From contig NZ_CP085988.1 of NCBI RefSeq assembly GCF_020736365.1, forward strand, positions 1,866,001 to 1,930,000: a stretch of 64,000 nt of DNA. The letters run 5' to 3'. The notes beneath the pieces are model-generated. The model did not search any database, had not been told where the DNA came from, and saw nothing but the letters and a program-made list of their open reading frames with translations. The position numbers and the translations under genes are program-made. The first letter of the stretch is position 1, and every line of letters begins with the position of its first letter. Positions 1-8,003 of the stretch are shown piece by piece. This DNA is from Clostridium sp. M62/1. Its GTDB lineage: Bacteria > Bacillota > Clostridia > Lachnospirales > Lachnospiraceae.

Positions 1-1
1 A

Positions 2-43
2 TTTGACGAGCAGTCCATCGAGACGCTAGTCGAGATGGTATAA
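2..43 (+). CDS. C-terminal tail of an unidentified protein (partial)
   Basis: The first bases read in frame 2 as FDEQSIETLVEMV followed by TAA at 41-43. The gene, if real, begins outside the window. Thirteen residues are too few to assign a family. The 102 bases between this stop and the zinc-ribbon gene hold no clear promoter or terminator. Confidence 0.3.
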   Translation, partial: FDEQSIETLVEMV

Positions 44-145
44 AAATTGCAAAGCAGCCTGCAAAAAAGGCAGTGAGGACGCAATCATACCCTGACAGCA
101 AAATTATCAGTCAGTCTGTGAAGAAGAAAAAGAGGAGGAATGAGT

Positions 146-2170
146 ATGAAATGCCCGTATTGTGATCAGGAAATTCCAGACGGCAGCTCTGTATGTCCTG
201 TCTGTATGAAGGAATTGATACCGAGCCAGGAGGACGGCAGCCGTGAAGGCAGCGAGGCCCCGATAGAAGAGAAGTCCGCTGAAGAACCTGCAGAAGAAGC
301 GTCATCCGGCACAGATACGGCCGGCAGAACGGCGGACAGCACAGAGGAGGGAGCAGCTACAGGCCAGGAAGCGGCGGGAGTTCCTGCTGTGCCTGAAAAG
401 AAGCAGGGACGCGGCCCGATCATAGCTGTGGCGGCAGCTGCAGTTGTCGCTGTGGCCGGCCTGGCATTCTGGCAGATGAACAAAGAGGATCCCAAGGATA
501 TTGTCATCAAGGCCTTCGAGGGAGTGGTGGCAGATGGACAGACCAATCCGGCTGAGGAGATTTTTGGCTGGGATGCCATGTATGACAAGCTGTATCAGGG
601 CTCCTATCAGATGGATATGGGCCTTCAGCTGGAGAGCCTGCTGGGAATCACAGAGCTTGCAGGCGCCGGATTCAATATGGCCGCAGTGCAGGATCGCGAC
701 ACCGGAGCCATGGACATGGATTTCGGGATTCAGTATGGAGGGATGGATCTTGCAGGTGCGCAGATTTATCTGGACGATGCAGAGCTTGCGGTAGCGCTTC
801 CCGAGCTGACGGGAAAGGTATTCAGCCTGAATTTGGCAGAGGATCTGGAGACCCAGATTGCCAATTCCCCGTATCTGGGAAAAAATCTTTCCGATATGGG
901 ATTTAATCTTCAGGGATATGTAGATTATATGAAAAAAGCCAACGAGATTTCCAAGTCCGAAACGCCGATGTTTGACCTGGAGGCGCTCTGGGAGAGATAT
1001 AAGACGGGAAGTGAGGCAATCGACAACCTGAAGGCTGCCATGACCGTGGAAAAGGGAGAGAAAAGGAGCTTTACCGTAGACGGCCAGGAGCAGGAATGCA
1101 CCGGATACGATGTGGTTTTAAGCAGCGATTCACTTGTTCAGTTTTTCACAGATACGAAGGACTTCTTTCTGGAGGATGAAACCTTAAAGAAGGATGTCGT
1201 CACCTATCTGGAGCTTGTGAAGGATCTCAATGACTCCGTTTCAGGCGCCTACAGCCTGGACAGTGTGGCTGGCGGGGACGGCGCCCAGGCGGAGGAACTG
1301 ACACCCCAGGAGCAGCAGGAAGAGCTCTGGACTGAGGTGGACAGCAGCCTGGATGAAGCTCTGACCCAGTTCCAGAACAGCATGGGAGATTTGAACCTGG
1401 CAGTTTATGTGACAGATGATGGAAAGCTGGCCTCCTTTGACTACAGTGCAGTCCTTACCGGAATTTCGGAGGAAATGGAGGACGGCCAGGCGGCCGGTGG
1501 GGAAAGTGCAGAGACCTCCGGCGCTTCAGAGGAAGAGACAAAAGCAGCAGAGGCAGGCTCCGAGGCAGGCGGCGCAGCGCAGGGGGCAGAAACTCTTACC
1601 CTCTCAGGAACGGTTACCTTTAAGGGAGGCTACAACCGCATGGCCAATGTAGATGCAAGCCTTGTGCTTACGGCCCCAGGCTCATCCCCGGTGACAGTTA
1701 CCCTGAATAAGACAGGCGACTACCAGAAGGAGCAGTCCTACAGTGAAGGACTTGTCATCGGCCTGGAGTCAGAAGGAGAGAAGGGAGCCCTCAGCCTGGC
1801 GGGAAGCTATAACATAGCGGACAAAACCTACTCTCTGAAGGGAGCTCTGGAGAGCAACGGAACGGAGATGGGAAGCCTGACTGTGGACGGAATCATGGAA
1901 ACGCTGGTTCCGGGAGAGTCCTTTAAGGCAGCGGCTGATTCTATTAAGCTTACAGTGAACCAGATACTCCTTGGAGTTCCTGCAGAGCAGGCGACAGATA
2001 TGGATCTGCTGGAGCTGTCCGGTTCCTTTGGGATGGGCCCGATGACAGAGAGCCCGGCCAAGCCGGAGGGAGAGAGCTTTGACATTCTTGCGGCTACTGA
2101 GGAAGAATGGAATCAGGTAATCGCGGAAATGTACTTAAAACTCAATGAGCTGACGAGCAGCATATACTAA
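146..2170 (+). CDS. Zinc-ribbon membrane-anchored protein of unknown function
   Basis: The N-terminus carries a zinc ribbon with two CxxC pairs (CPYC and CPVC, within about 20 residues of each other). An acidic, low-complexity Ala/Glu/Ser linker follows, then one membrane segment near residues 93-112 (GPIIAVAAAAVVAVAGLAFW). The remaining roughly 560 residues are a large domain, presumably extracytoplasmic, with a second Ala/Glu-rich low-complexity insert around residues 450-480. The layout of N-terminal zinc ribbon, one helix and large beta-rich outer domain is common in Firmicutes proteins annotated only as zinc-ribbon proteins. An ATG at 140 is in frame, but the AGGAGG at 133-138 is one base from it and seven bases from the ATG at 146, so I take 146. 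Two ABC-2 permease genes follow after 154 bases. The function is unknown; a sensor or assembly factor for the neighbouring transporter is only a guess. Confidence 0.8.
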   Translation: MKCPYCDQEIPDGSSVCPVCMKELIPSQEDGSREGSEAPIEEKSAEEPAEEASSGTDTAGRTADSTEEGAATGQEAAGVPAVPEKKQGRGPIIAVAAAAVVAVAGLAFWQMNKEDPKDIVIKAFEGVVADGQTNPAEEIFGWDAMYDKLYQGSYQMDMGLQLESLLGITELAGAGFNMAAVQDRDTGAMDMDFGIQYGGMDLAGAQIYLDDAELAVALPELTGKVFSLNLAEDLETQIANSPYLGKNLSDMGFNLQGYVDYMKKANEISKSETPMFDLEALWERYKTGSEAIDNLKAAMTVEKGEKRSFTVDGQEQECTGYDVVLSSDSLVQFFTDTKDFFLEDETLKKDVVTYLELVKDLNDSVSGAYSLDSVAGGDGAQAEELTPQEQQEELWTEVDSSLDEALTQFQNSMGDLNLAVYVTDDGKLASFDYSAVLTGISEEMEDGQAAGGESAETSGASEEETKAAEAGSEAGGAAQGAETLTLSGTVTFKGGYNRMANVDASLVLTAPGSSPVTVTLNKTGDYQKEQSYSEGLVIGLESEGEKGALSLAGSYNIADKTYSLKGALESNGTEMGSLTVDGIMETLVPGESFKAAADSIKLTVNQILLGVPAEQATDMDLLELSGSFGMGPMTESPAKPEGESFDILAATEEEWNQVIAEMYLKLNELTSSIY

Positions 2171-2179
2171 ATGACCGGA

Positions 2180-2217
2180 GCAGAGCCTGCCGGGGCGAAG
2201 GCCCAGGCAGGCTCTGC
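2180..2217 (+). terminator. Strong hairpin after the zinc-ribbon gene
   Basis: A perfect 12-bp stem (2180-2191 with 2206-2217, GCAGAGCCTGCC and its complement) closes a 14-base loop nine bases after the stop codon. Only a weak T-run (TTG) follows, so termination may be partial. Confidence 0.45.
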
Positions 2218-2324
2218 TTGCTCAGATGAATGGAAAAAGACAGTCTGCGCCGGATTTCTGCAAAGATGAGAGGAGCGCCTTGAGTCAGCAGGCGCAGACG
2301 AAACATGGACAAAGAGGTTGACGG

Positions 2325-3509
2325 ATGCGTACATTTTTAGTGTATCTGAAACTGGAGCTGAAACGGGCGCTCAAGAGCGCCCCATATTTTCTTGCGGGAA
2401 CAGCGGTGCTGGCAGTTCTTGTGGGCCTGATTGCCTTTGCGGCGGGGAGGGTGCTTTACTCGGACCGTGCAGTTGGGAATATCCGGGTGGGAGTCGTGCT
2501 GCCGCAACAGGATCCTGCGTCTGAGAAACTGATTTCCATGGTCTCCTCCCTGGAAAGCGTGTCCAGCCTGTGCGAATTCTCCTATGTGGATGAAAAAGAA
2601 GGGCGGGAGCAGATGAGGCAGGGAAAACTCTATGCCCTGATGCTGCTTCCGGAGGGGCTTTTGAGGGGGATTATGGACGGCACCAATACGCCGGTGACCA
2701 TCGTATTTCCGGAAAATGCAGGGTTGGAGGCGGCGGTATTCAGGGAGCTTGCCGATGCAGGAACACAGATCCTGAAAACGGCTCAGGCGGCTGTCTATGC
2801 AGCGGATGAGCTGTGCAGCAGAATGGGAAGAGAGACACAGATTCCAAGCGCTGAGGCAGATATAAATTCCATGTATCTGAAATACGCACTGAACCGCTCC
2901 GTTTATTTCAGGACAGAGGAGGTAAGTGCCGTGGGAGAGGTGGGAACGGCCGCTTTTTATGGAATTTCAGCTTCTGTGATGGTGCTTTTGCTCCTGGGAA
3001 TTCCGGCGGCCGGTTTCTTAAAGCCCTACTCGGAAATCATGGAGAGAAAGCTGTTCTTAATCGGTCTTTCACGGACAAAAAGACTTATAGCCAGGGCCGT
3101 GTGCCTGTGGCTGGCATTTGCGGCCGTGACGGCTGCGCCGTTTTTTCTGTGCTTTGGAATGGGATTCATGGAGAGCGGAGGATTCAGTATTCCCGTGTGG
3201 CTTATGGTTTGCATGGCGGCAGCCATGTGGACGATACTCATTTATGAGCTGGCCAGGAACGCATTTGCGGGGATCTGTGCGCTGTTTCTTACTGCAGCGG
3301 CCTCTGTTTTCATGGCGGGTGGCCTGATTCCTTCTGTCTTTCTCCCGGAGGCTGTACAGCGGGCGGGAAGCGTGACACCGGCAGCGATTCTGATGGACGC
3401 AGTACAGTGGATGGTGTCGGGAGGGGAGGCCTTTCCTGTACTCAGGCTTACAGTCCTGGGAGCAGCCGCTTTTCTGCTTGCGGCGGCAGTAAGGAGGGAT
3501 TATGAATAA
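2325..3509 (+). CDS. ABC-2 type transporter permease, first subunit
   Basis: This 394-residue protein has the ABC-2 (ABC2_membrane_3-like) layout. There is one N-terminal membrane helix (about 22-44), a soluble extracytoplasmic domain of about 150 residues, and then a bundle of five or so helices from about residue 205 to the end. Such proteins export drugs, lipids or peptides, or act on the cell envelope, with a separate ATPase. The ATG at 2325 is preceded by AAAGAGG at a good distance. Its end overlaps the start of the next permease by 8 bases, so the two are probably translationally coupled and form a heterodimer. No ATPase gene adjoins them in this window; it may lie upstream of position 1 or elsewhere. 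The substrate cannot be inferred. Confidence 0.75.
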   Translation: MRTFLVYLKLELKRALKSAPYFLAGTAVLAVLVGLIAFAAGRVLYSDRAVGNIRVGVVLPQQDPASEKLISMVSSLESVSSLCEFSYVDEKEGREQMRQGKLYALMLLPEGLLRGIMDGTNTPVTIVFPENAGLEAAVFRELADAGTQILKTAQAAVYAADELCSRMGRETQIPSAEADINSMYLKYALNRSVYFRTEEVSAVGEVGTAAFYGISASVMVLLLLGIPAAGFLKPYSEIMERKLFLIGLSRTKRLIARAVCLWLAFAAVTAAPFFLCFGMGFMESGGFSIPVWLMVCMAAAMWTILIYELARNAFAGICALFLTAAASVFMAGGLIPSVFLPEAVQRAGSVTPAAILMDAVQWMVSGGEAFPVLRLTVLGAAAFLLAAAVRRDYE

Positions 3510-4551
3510 GACGGGACTTTGGTTTTTTCTGTCCCTGAAAAGACAGGTGAAGAGGATCTTTTTTCTGGCTCTTCTTTTTTTCCTTCCCGCTGGGCTGTGG
3601 TGCTTCAGGGCAGCCGGAGAGGGGGAGAGTGAGCAGGTGAAAGTAGCTCTCTATGCCGGGGAAAGCGCGTGGAACCGGAAAGTGGCAAAGGAGCTTCTTT
3701 CGGACACAGGATCTTTTGGCTTTTATGTGAGCAGCTCTGAGGAAGCGCTCAGGGAAGATGTGAAAGCGGGGAGAGCCGAGTGCGGTTATATTTTTCCGGA
3801 GGATCTTAAGGAGAGGCTGGAGACAGGAGACTATAAAAGGTGCATTGTGCTGGTCTCCTCCCCGTCAACCACAGCGGGAAGACTTTCTACGGAGATTGTA
3901 TTTTCCGGTTTGTTTACCGTCTGGGGAAGGGAGCTCCTTGAGGCATATGCCGGTGAGGGAGAAGCCTTTTGCGGACAGAAGGACGTCTGGGAGCAGCTGG
4001 AACCCCTCTATGACAGGTATCTGAACAACGGGAGCACCTTTGCTTTTCAGTATGTCACCTCAGGGGGAAGCGCCCTGGAGGAGCCGACGCTTAAAACTTC
4101 TCCCCCTGCCAGAGGGATCGCGGCGGTGTTTATCTTTGTCATGGGACTTGCAGCGGCGGTGACAGTCTGCGAGGATATAAAAAAAGGCCTGTTCGGGACC
4201 ATGTCCGGTCTGCGGCGGGAGGCGGCCATTATGGCCTGCCTGGCAGCGCCTGTATCTCTTGCCTGTCTCAGCGGGTTTGCAGGTCTGGGAGCGGCGGGAG
4301 TGCTCATGAGCCCAGCCGGGGAAGCAGGTCTTCTTCTGCTCTATGGCTGCAGCTGCACAGTCTTTTCCTGGGTTCTCTGCCGCCTGGTCAGAAATCCTCT
4401 GGCCATCGCCTGCCTGATTCCTTTTTTTATTATCGGAAGCCTTGTCTTCTGCCCTGTTTTTGTGGATCTGTCCCTGTTCCTTCCGGCTTTGAAAACTGCG
4501 GGAAAGCTGTTTTTGCCCTGGTATTATCTGAAAGCAGCTGCGTTTCTGTAG
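3502..4551 (+). CDS. ABC-2 type transporter permease, second subunit
   Basis: This 349-residue partner of the preceding permease has the same plan: an N-terminal helix (about 15-33), an extracytoplasmic domain to about residue 195, then several helices (about 205-345). The sequence differs clearly from the first subunit, so this is a heteromeric pair and not a recent duplication. The ATG lies within the last codons of the upstream gene (8-base overlap), with an AAGGAGG-like site inside that gene's end. The protein finishes with a hydrophobic helix and almost no cytoplasmic tail. The role beyond membrane transport is unknown. Confidence 0.7.
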   Translation: MNKTGLWFFLSLKRQVKRIFFLALLFFLPAGLWCFRAAGEGESEQVKVALYAGESAWNRKVAKELLSDTGSFGFYVSSSEEALREDVKAGRAECGYIFPEDLKERLETGDYKRCIVLVSSPSTTAGRLSTEIVFSGLFTVWGRELLEAYAGEGEAFCGQKDVWEQLEPLYDRYLNNGSTFAFQYVTSGGSALEEPTLKTSPPARGIAAVFIFVMGLAAAVTVCEDIKKGLFGTMSGLRREAAIMACLAAPVSLACLSGFAGLGAAGVLMSPAGEAGLLLLYGCSCTVFSWVLCRLVRNPLAIACLIPFFIIGSLVFCPVFVDLSLFLPALKTAGKLFLPWYYLKAAAFL

Positions 4552-4695
4552 GAGTTCTGCCGGCTGGAGAGTCCCGCCTTCTGCAGGCCCCAGGATAGGC
4601 TCCGGTCTCCGGCAGGGAGGAAAAGAAGATACAGGTCTGACTGTAAAGTCTTTTAAAAGACTGTGTCAGATTTTGGAAAACTCTCTTTAAACACA

Positions 4696-4724
4696 TTGAA
4701 ATTTAACAGGATTCTGACTATAAT
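4696..4724 (+). promoter_or_regulatory. Housekeeping promoter of mgtE
   Basis: TTGAAA (4696-4701), a 17-base spacer and a perfect TATAAT (4719-4724) form a strong sigma-A type promoter. It predicts a transcript starting near 4731, about 150 bases ahead of the mgtE start codon. Confidence 0.75.
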
Positions 4725-4739
4725 AAAAAAAGAGTACGC

Positions 4740-4838
4740 GATGCCCGGAGAAGCGGAGCATCCCGATACCGTAAAGGACGGCGTTTCTGCCGTCGGGCCC
4801 TGTGTGGCTGCGGCGCGGGTGCTCCGCTTTTTGCCGTC
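4740..4838 (+). promoter_or_regulatory. Structured mgtE leader with an intrinsic terminator (candidate attenuator)
   Basis: GCGGAGCA (4753-4760) pairs perfectly with TGCTCCGC (4820-4827), which is followed at once by TTTTT (4828-4832), as in an intrinsic terminator placed before the coding region. The same 5' arm overlaps a second helix, GATGC (4740-4744) with GCATC (4758-4762), so the two cannot form together. A further hairpin, GACGGC (4777-4782) with GCCGTC (4789-4794), competes with a second GCCGTC copy at 4833-4838. This is the logic of a switch acting by termination. I do not see the conserved blocks of the Mg-sensing M-box, so the class and ligand are unknown. Confidence 0.5.
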
Positions 4839-4882
4839 TCTGTATATAGGACCAAGGATTGATGAGGGGGAAGGAATCTGGC

Positions 4883-6235
4883 ATGGAAGAGATGAATTTC
4901 GATGAGCTGCACCTTCTGGCAGATGAAAAAAAATACAGGAGCCTGAAGGAAAAACTGATAGAGATGAATGAGGTGGACATTGCCTCGTTTATCGAGGAGC
5001 TGGATTCTGAAAAGACGGTGGTGGTGTTCAGAACGCTCCCTAAGGAGATTGCCACAGATGTGTTTGCCTGCCTTCCGGTGGAGAAGCAGCAGCACATTAT
5101 TACCAGCATCACGGATACAGAGCTTCAGTATATCATGGATGATCTGTTTGTGGATGATGCGGTGGATATGCTGGAGGAGCTTCCGGCTACCATTGTAAAA
5201 AGGGTGCTGAAAAATTCAAGCCCTGACACCAGAGCGCTGATCAACCAGTTTTTAAAATATCCTGAGAACAGTGCGGGAAGCGTGATGACAGCCGAATATG
5301 TGGGACTGAAAAAGGCCATGACGGTGGAGGAGGCCTTTGCCTACATCAGAAAATACGGGGTGGACAAGGAAACCATCTACACCTGCTATGTCATGGATGC
5401 GGCCCGCCATCTGGAGGGAGTCGTCACAGTAAAGGATCTTCTCATGAGCCCCTACACCACAACCATCGAGGAGATCATGGACACCCATGTGCTGAAGGCT
5501 GTCACCACAGAGGATCAGGAGGCCGTGGCGGCCATGTTCAATGAGTATGCCCTTTTAAGCCTTCCTGTTGTGGACGGGGAAAACCGGCTGGTGGGAATTA
5601 TCACGGTTGACGACATTATGGATGTCATGGAGCAGGAGGCTACCGAGGATTTTGAGAAGATGGCGGCCATGAACCCCAGCGAGAAGCCCTACCTGAAAAC
5701 GAGTGTGTTCCAGCTCGCCAAAAACAGGATCGTGTGGCTGTTAGTGCTGATGTTCAGCAGTATGGTCACGGGAGAGATCCTGACCCAGTATGAGGAGGCG
5801 TTCTCTGCGATCCCTCTGCTTGTTACCTTTATCCCCATGCTGATGAACACGGGAGGAAACTCGGGAAGCCAGGCCAGCACCATGATTATCCGAGGTATGG
5901 CGGTGGGAGAGATCAGCCCAGCAGACATTGTGAAGGTGGTGTGGAAGGAGCTGAGAGTCGGCGTTTTAGTGGGATTCTGCCTGGCTGTGGCAAACTTCAT
6001 CCGTCTGAGCCTGTCCTATCCGGGACAGGAGATGATCTGCCTGACTGTAGTGCTGAGCATTTTCTGTATCGTCATTATTGCCAAGACGATCGGATGCACG
6101 CTGCCCATTATCGCAAAGGTGCTGCACCTGGATCCGGCCCTGATGGCATCCCCGATGATTTCCACGATCCTGGATGCCTGCAGTCTTGTCATCTACTTTA
6201 ATTTTGCCTGCCACCTGCTGGATATGGCGGTTTAG
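4883..6235 (+). CDS. mgtE: Magnesium transporter MgtE
   Basis: MgtE is a homodimeric Mg2+ channel of the inner membrane, gated by Mg2+ bound to its cytoplasmic domains. The 450 residues match the family. An N-terminal helical domain (about 1-125) is followed by a CBS pair (about 130-255), a linker helix and five membrane helices. The pore-region motif NTGGNSGSQAS lies near residue 320. In-frame starts exist at 4859 (TTG) and 4862 (ATG), but the GGAAGG-type ribosome site near 4869-4874 stands eight bases before the ATG at 4883, giving the usual MgtE N-terminus. It has its own promoter and a leader with a terminator, so expression is probably controlled by early termination, plausibly in response to Mg2+. 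Confidence 0.95.
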   Translation: MEEMNFDELHLLADEKKYRSLKEKLIEMNEVDIASFIEELDSEKTVVVFRTLPKEIATDVFACLPVEKQQHIITSITDTELQYIMDDLFVDDAVDMLEELPATIVKRVLKNSSPDTRALINQFLKYPENSAGSVMTAEYVGLKKAMTVEEAFAYIRKYGVDKETIYTCYVMDAARHLEGVVTVKDLLMSPYTTTIEEIMDTHVLKAVTTEDQEAVAAMFNEYALLSLPVVDGENRLVGIITVDDIMDVMEQEATEDFEKMAAMNPSEKPYLKTSVFQLAKNRIVWLLVLMFSSMVTGEILTQYEEAFSAIPLLVTFIPMLMNTGGNSGSQASTMIIRGMAVGEISPADIVKVVWKELRVGVLVGFCLAVANFIRLSLSYPGQEMICLTVVLSIFCIVIIAKTIGCTLPIIAKVLHLDPALMASPMISTILDACSLVIYFNFACHLLDMAV

Positions 6236-6326
6236 CAAGCATCAGAAATCATTCAGGCTGCCTCTGTGAGGATAAAGGAGTTTCCGGGGCTATGCCAGAG
6301 GACAGGATTTCAGTCCCACTCCAGGC

Positions 6327-6355
6327 TTGTATTTTTTCAGATAAGGCGATATAAT
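6327..6355 (+). promoter_or_regulatory. Housekeeping promoter of gltX
   Basis: TTGTAT (6327-6332), 17 bases and TATAAT (6350-6355). The predicted start is about 60 bases ahead of gltX. The leader is too short for a T-box and has no T-box motif. Confidence 0.65.
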
Positions 6356-6422
6356 TAAGTATCTTTAGCAGCAGTTCAGTTATCTGACTGGACTGAATTA
6401 TCAAAGTGAGGAGTGTGGAGCT

Positions 6423-7874
6423 ATGGAAAAGATCAGAACGAGATATGCCCCAAGCCCGACTGGGAAGATGCATGTCGGAAATTTAAGGACTGCACTGTAC
6501 GCTTACCTGATTGCCAAGCATGAGGGCGGCGACTATATTTTAAGAATTGAGGATACGGATCAGGAGCGCTACGTGGAGGGCGCCACTGAGATTATTTATA
6601 ATACCTTAAAGGATACAGGCCTGATTCACGATGAGGGCCCGGACGTGGGAGGACCGGTAGGTCCTTACGTCCAGAGCGACCGCCAGAAGGCAGGCATCTA
6701 TATGGAGTATGCGAAAAAGCTCATTGACAAGGGGGAAGCATACTACTGCTTCTGTGATCAGGAGCGCTTAAACAGCCTGAGAAAGACCGTAAACGGCGAG
6801 GAAATTATGGTCTATGACAAGCACTGTCTGCACCTGTCCAAGGAGGAGGTTGAGGCAAACCTGGCTGCCGGAAAGCCTTTCGTCATCCGCCAGAACAATC
6901 CACAGGAGGGAAGGACAACCTTCCACGACGAGATTTACGGTGACATCAGCGTGGACAACTCGGAGCTGGACGACATGGTTCTTATTAAGTCCGACGGCTA
7001 TCCCACCTATAATTTTGCCAACGTGGTCGACGACCATTTACAGAAAATCACCCATGTGGTGAGGGGAAATGAGTATCTTTCCTCCTCCCCGAAGTACAAC
7101 CGCCTTTATGAGGCGTTTGGCTGGGAGGTTCCCGTGTACGTACACTGCCCGACCATCACAAATGAGGAGCACAAGAAGCTGAGCAAGAGAAGCGGTCACT
7201 CTTCCTACCAGGATCTCATCGACCAGGGCTTCCTCTCAGAGGCTGTGGTGAACTTCGTGGCGCTGTTAGGCTGGTCTCCGGAGAGCAACCAGGAGATCTT
7301 TACGCTGGACGAGCTGATTAAGCAGTTTGATTACAGACACATCAGCAAGTCGCCGGCAGTGTTTGATATGGTAAAGCTCAGATGGATGAACGGCGAGTAT
7401 ATGAAGGCCATGGACTTTGACCGGTTCTATGAGATGGCAGAGCCCTATATCAAAGCCGTGATCAAAAAGGATCTGGATCTGAAGAAGATTGCAGCCATGG
7501 TGAAGACGAGGATTGAGGTGTTCCCGGACATTGCGGGACATATTGACTTCTTTGAGGAGCTTCCGGAGTACGATCCGCAGATGTACGTCCACAAGAAGAT
7601 GAAATCCACAGAGGAGACTTCCTTAAAGGTGTTAAAGGACGTGCTGCCGATTCTGGAGGCCCAGGAGGATTTCTCCAATGACGCTCTCTATGAGAGACTG
7701 TCTGCCTACATTTCTGAAACAGGGGTAAAGACAGGTTTTGTTATGTGGCCTATCCGTACAGCTGTCTCAGGCAAGCAGATGACGCCTGCGGGGGCTACGG
7801 AGATTATGGAGGTTCTCGGAAAAGAGGAATCCTTAAAGAGAATCAGAAAAGGAATCGAGCTTCTCGAGAAATAG
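6423..7874 (+). CDS. gltX: Glutamate--tRNA ligase
   Basis: This is a class I aminoacyl-tRNA synthetase that charges tRNA-Glu. In many Firmicutes it also mischarges tRNA-Gln for later amidation. The HIGH-type signature appears as [11 protein letters not shown] near the N-terminus and the KMSKS-type signature as KKLSKRSG near residue 255. The 483-residue length is normal. The catalytic domain is followed by the helical anticodon-binding region. The ATG is preceded by a GTGAGGAG/TGGAG-rich site. The gene stands alone between its own promoter and a strong terminator, so it is likely a single-gene transcript. Confidence 0.97.
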   Translation: MEKIRTRYAPSPTGKMHVGNLRTALYAYLIAKHEGGDYILRIEDTDQERYVEGATEIIYNTLKDTGLIHDEGPDVGGPVGPYVQSDRQKAGIYMEYAKKLIDKGEAYYCFCDQERLNSLRKTVNGEEIMVYDKHCLHLSKEEVEANLAAGKPFVIRQNNPQEGRTTFHDEIYGDISVDNSELDDMVLIKSDGYPTYNFANVVDDHLQKITHVVRGNEYLSSSPKYNRLYEAFGWEVPVYVHCPTITNEEHKKLSKRSGHSSYQDLIDQGFLSEAVVNFVALLGWSPESNQEIFTLDELIKQFDYRHISKSPAVFDMVKLRWMNGEYMKAMDFDRFYEMAEPYIKAVIKKDLDLKKIAAMVKTRIEVFPDIAGHIDFFEELPEYDPQMYVHKKMKSTEETSLKVLKDVLPILEAQEDFSNDALYERLSAYISETGVKTGFVMWPIRTAVSGKQMTPAGATEIMEVLGKEESLKRIRKGIELLEK

Positions 7875-7896
7875 AAGAGATGCTTATATAAAAGAG

Positions 7897-7933
7897 GGAT
7901 GCCTTGCGGATGGGTTCCGCGGCATCCTTCTTT
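7897..7933 (+). terminator. Intrinsic terminator of gltX
   Basis: The outer stem GGATGCC/GGCATCC (7897-7903 with 7921-7927) encloses an inner GCGGA/TCCGC stem and is followed by TTCTTT. An ATG at 7899 that opens a longer frame into the helicase gene lies inside this stem and is not a start. Confidence 0.85.
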
Positions 7934-8003
7934 GACGTATGAGGCAGCGACGCGCAGGCCGCAGCGCTGCAGGAAGTCTGTTGGAGGGAGCGAGTGGACA
8001 GGT

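Noticed and set aside
4725..4860. M-box magnesium riboswitch
   Set aside because: None of the conserved M-box sequence blocks is present, though the leader is clearly structured. I kept it as an unassigned leader instead.
7899..8003. ATG at 7899 as the helicase start
   Set aside because: It lies within the gltX terminator stem, and the added 35 residues have no counterpart in the family; ATG 8004 gives the normal N-terminus.
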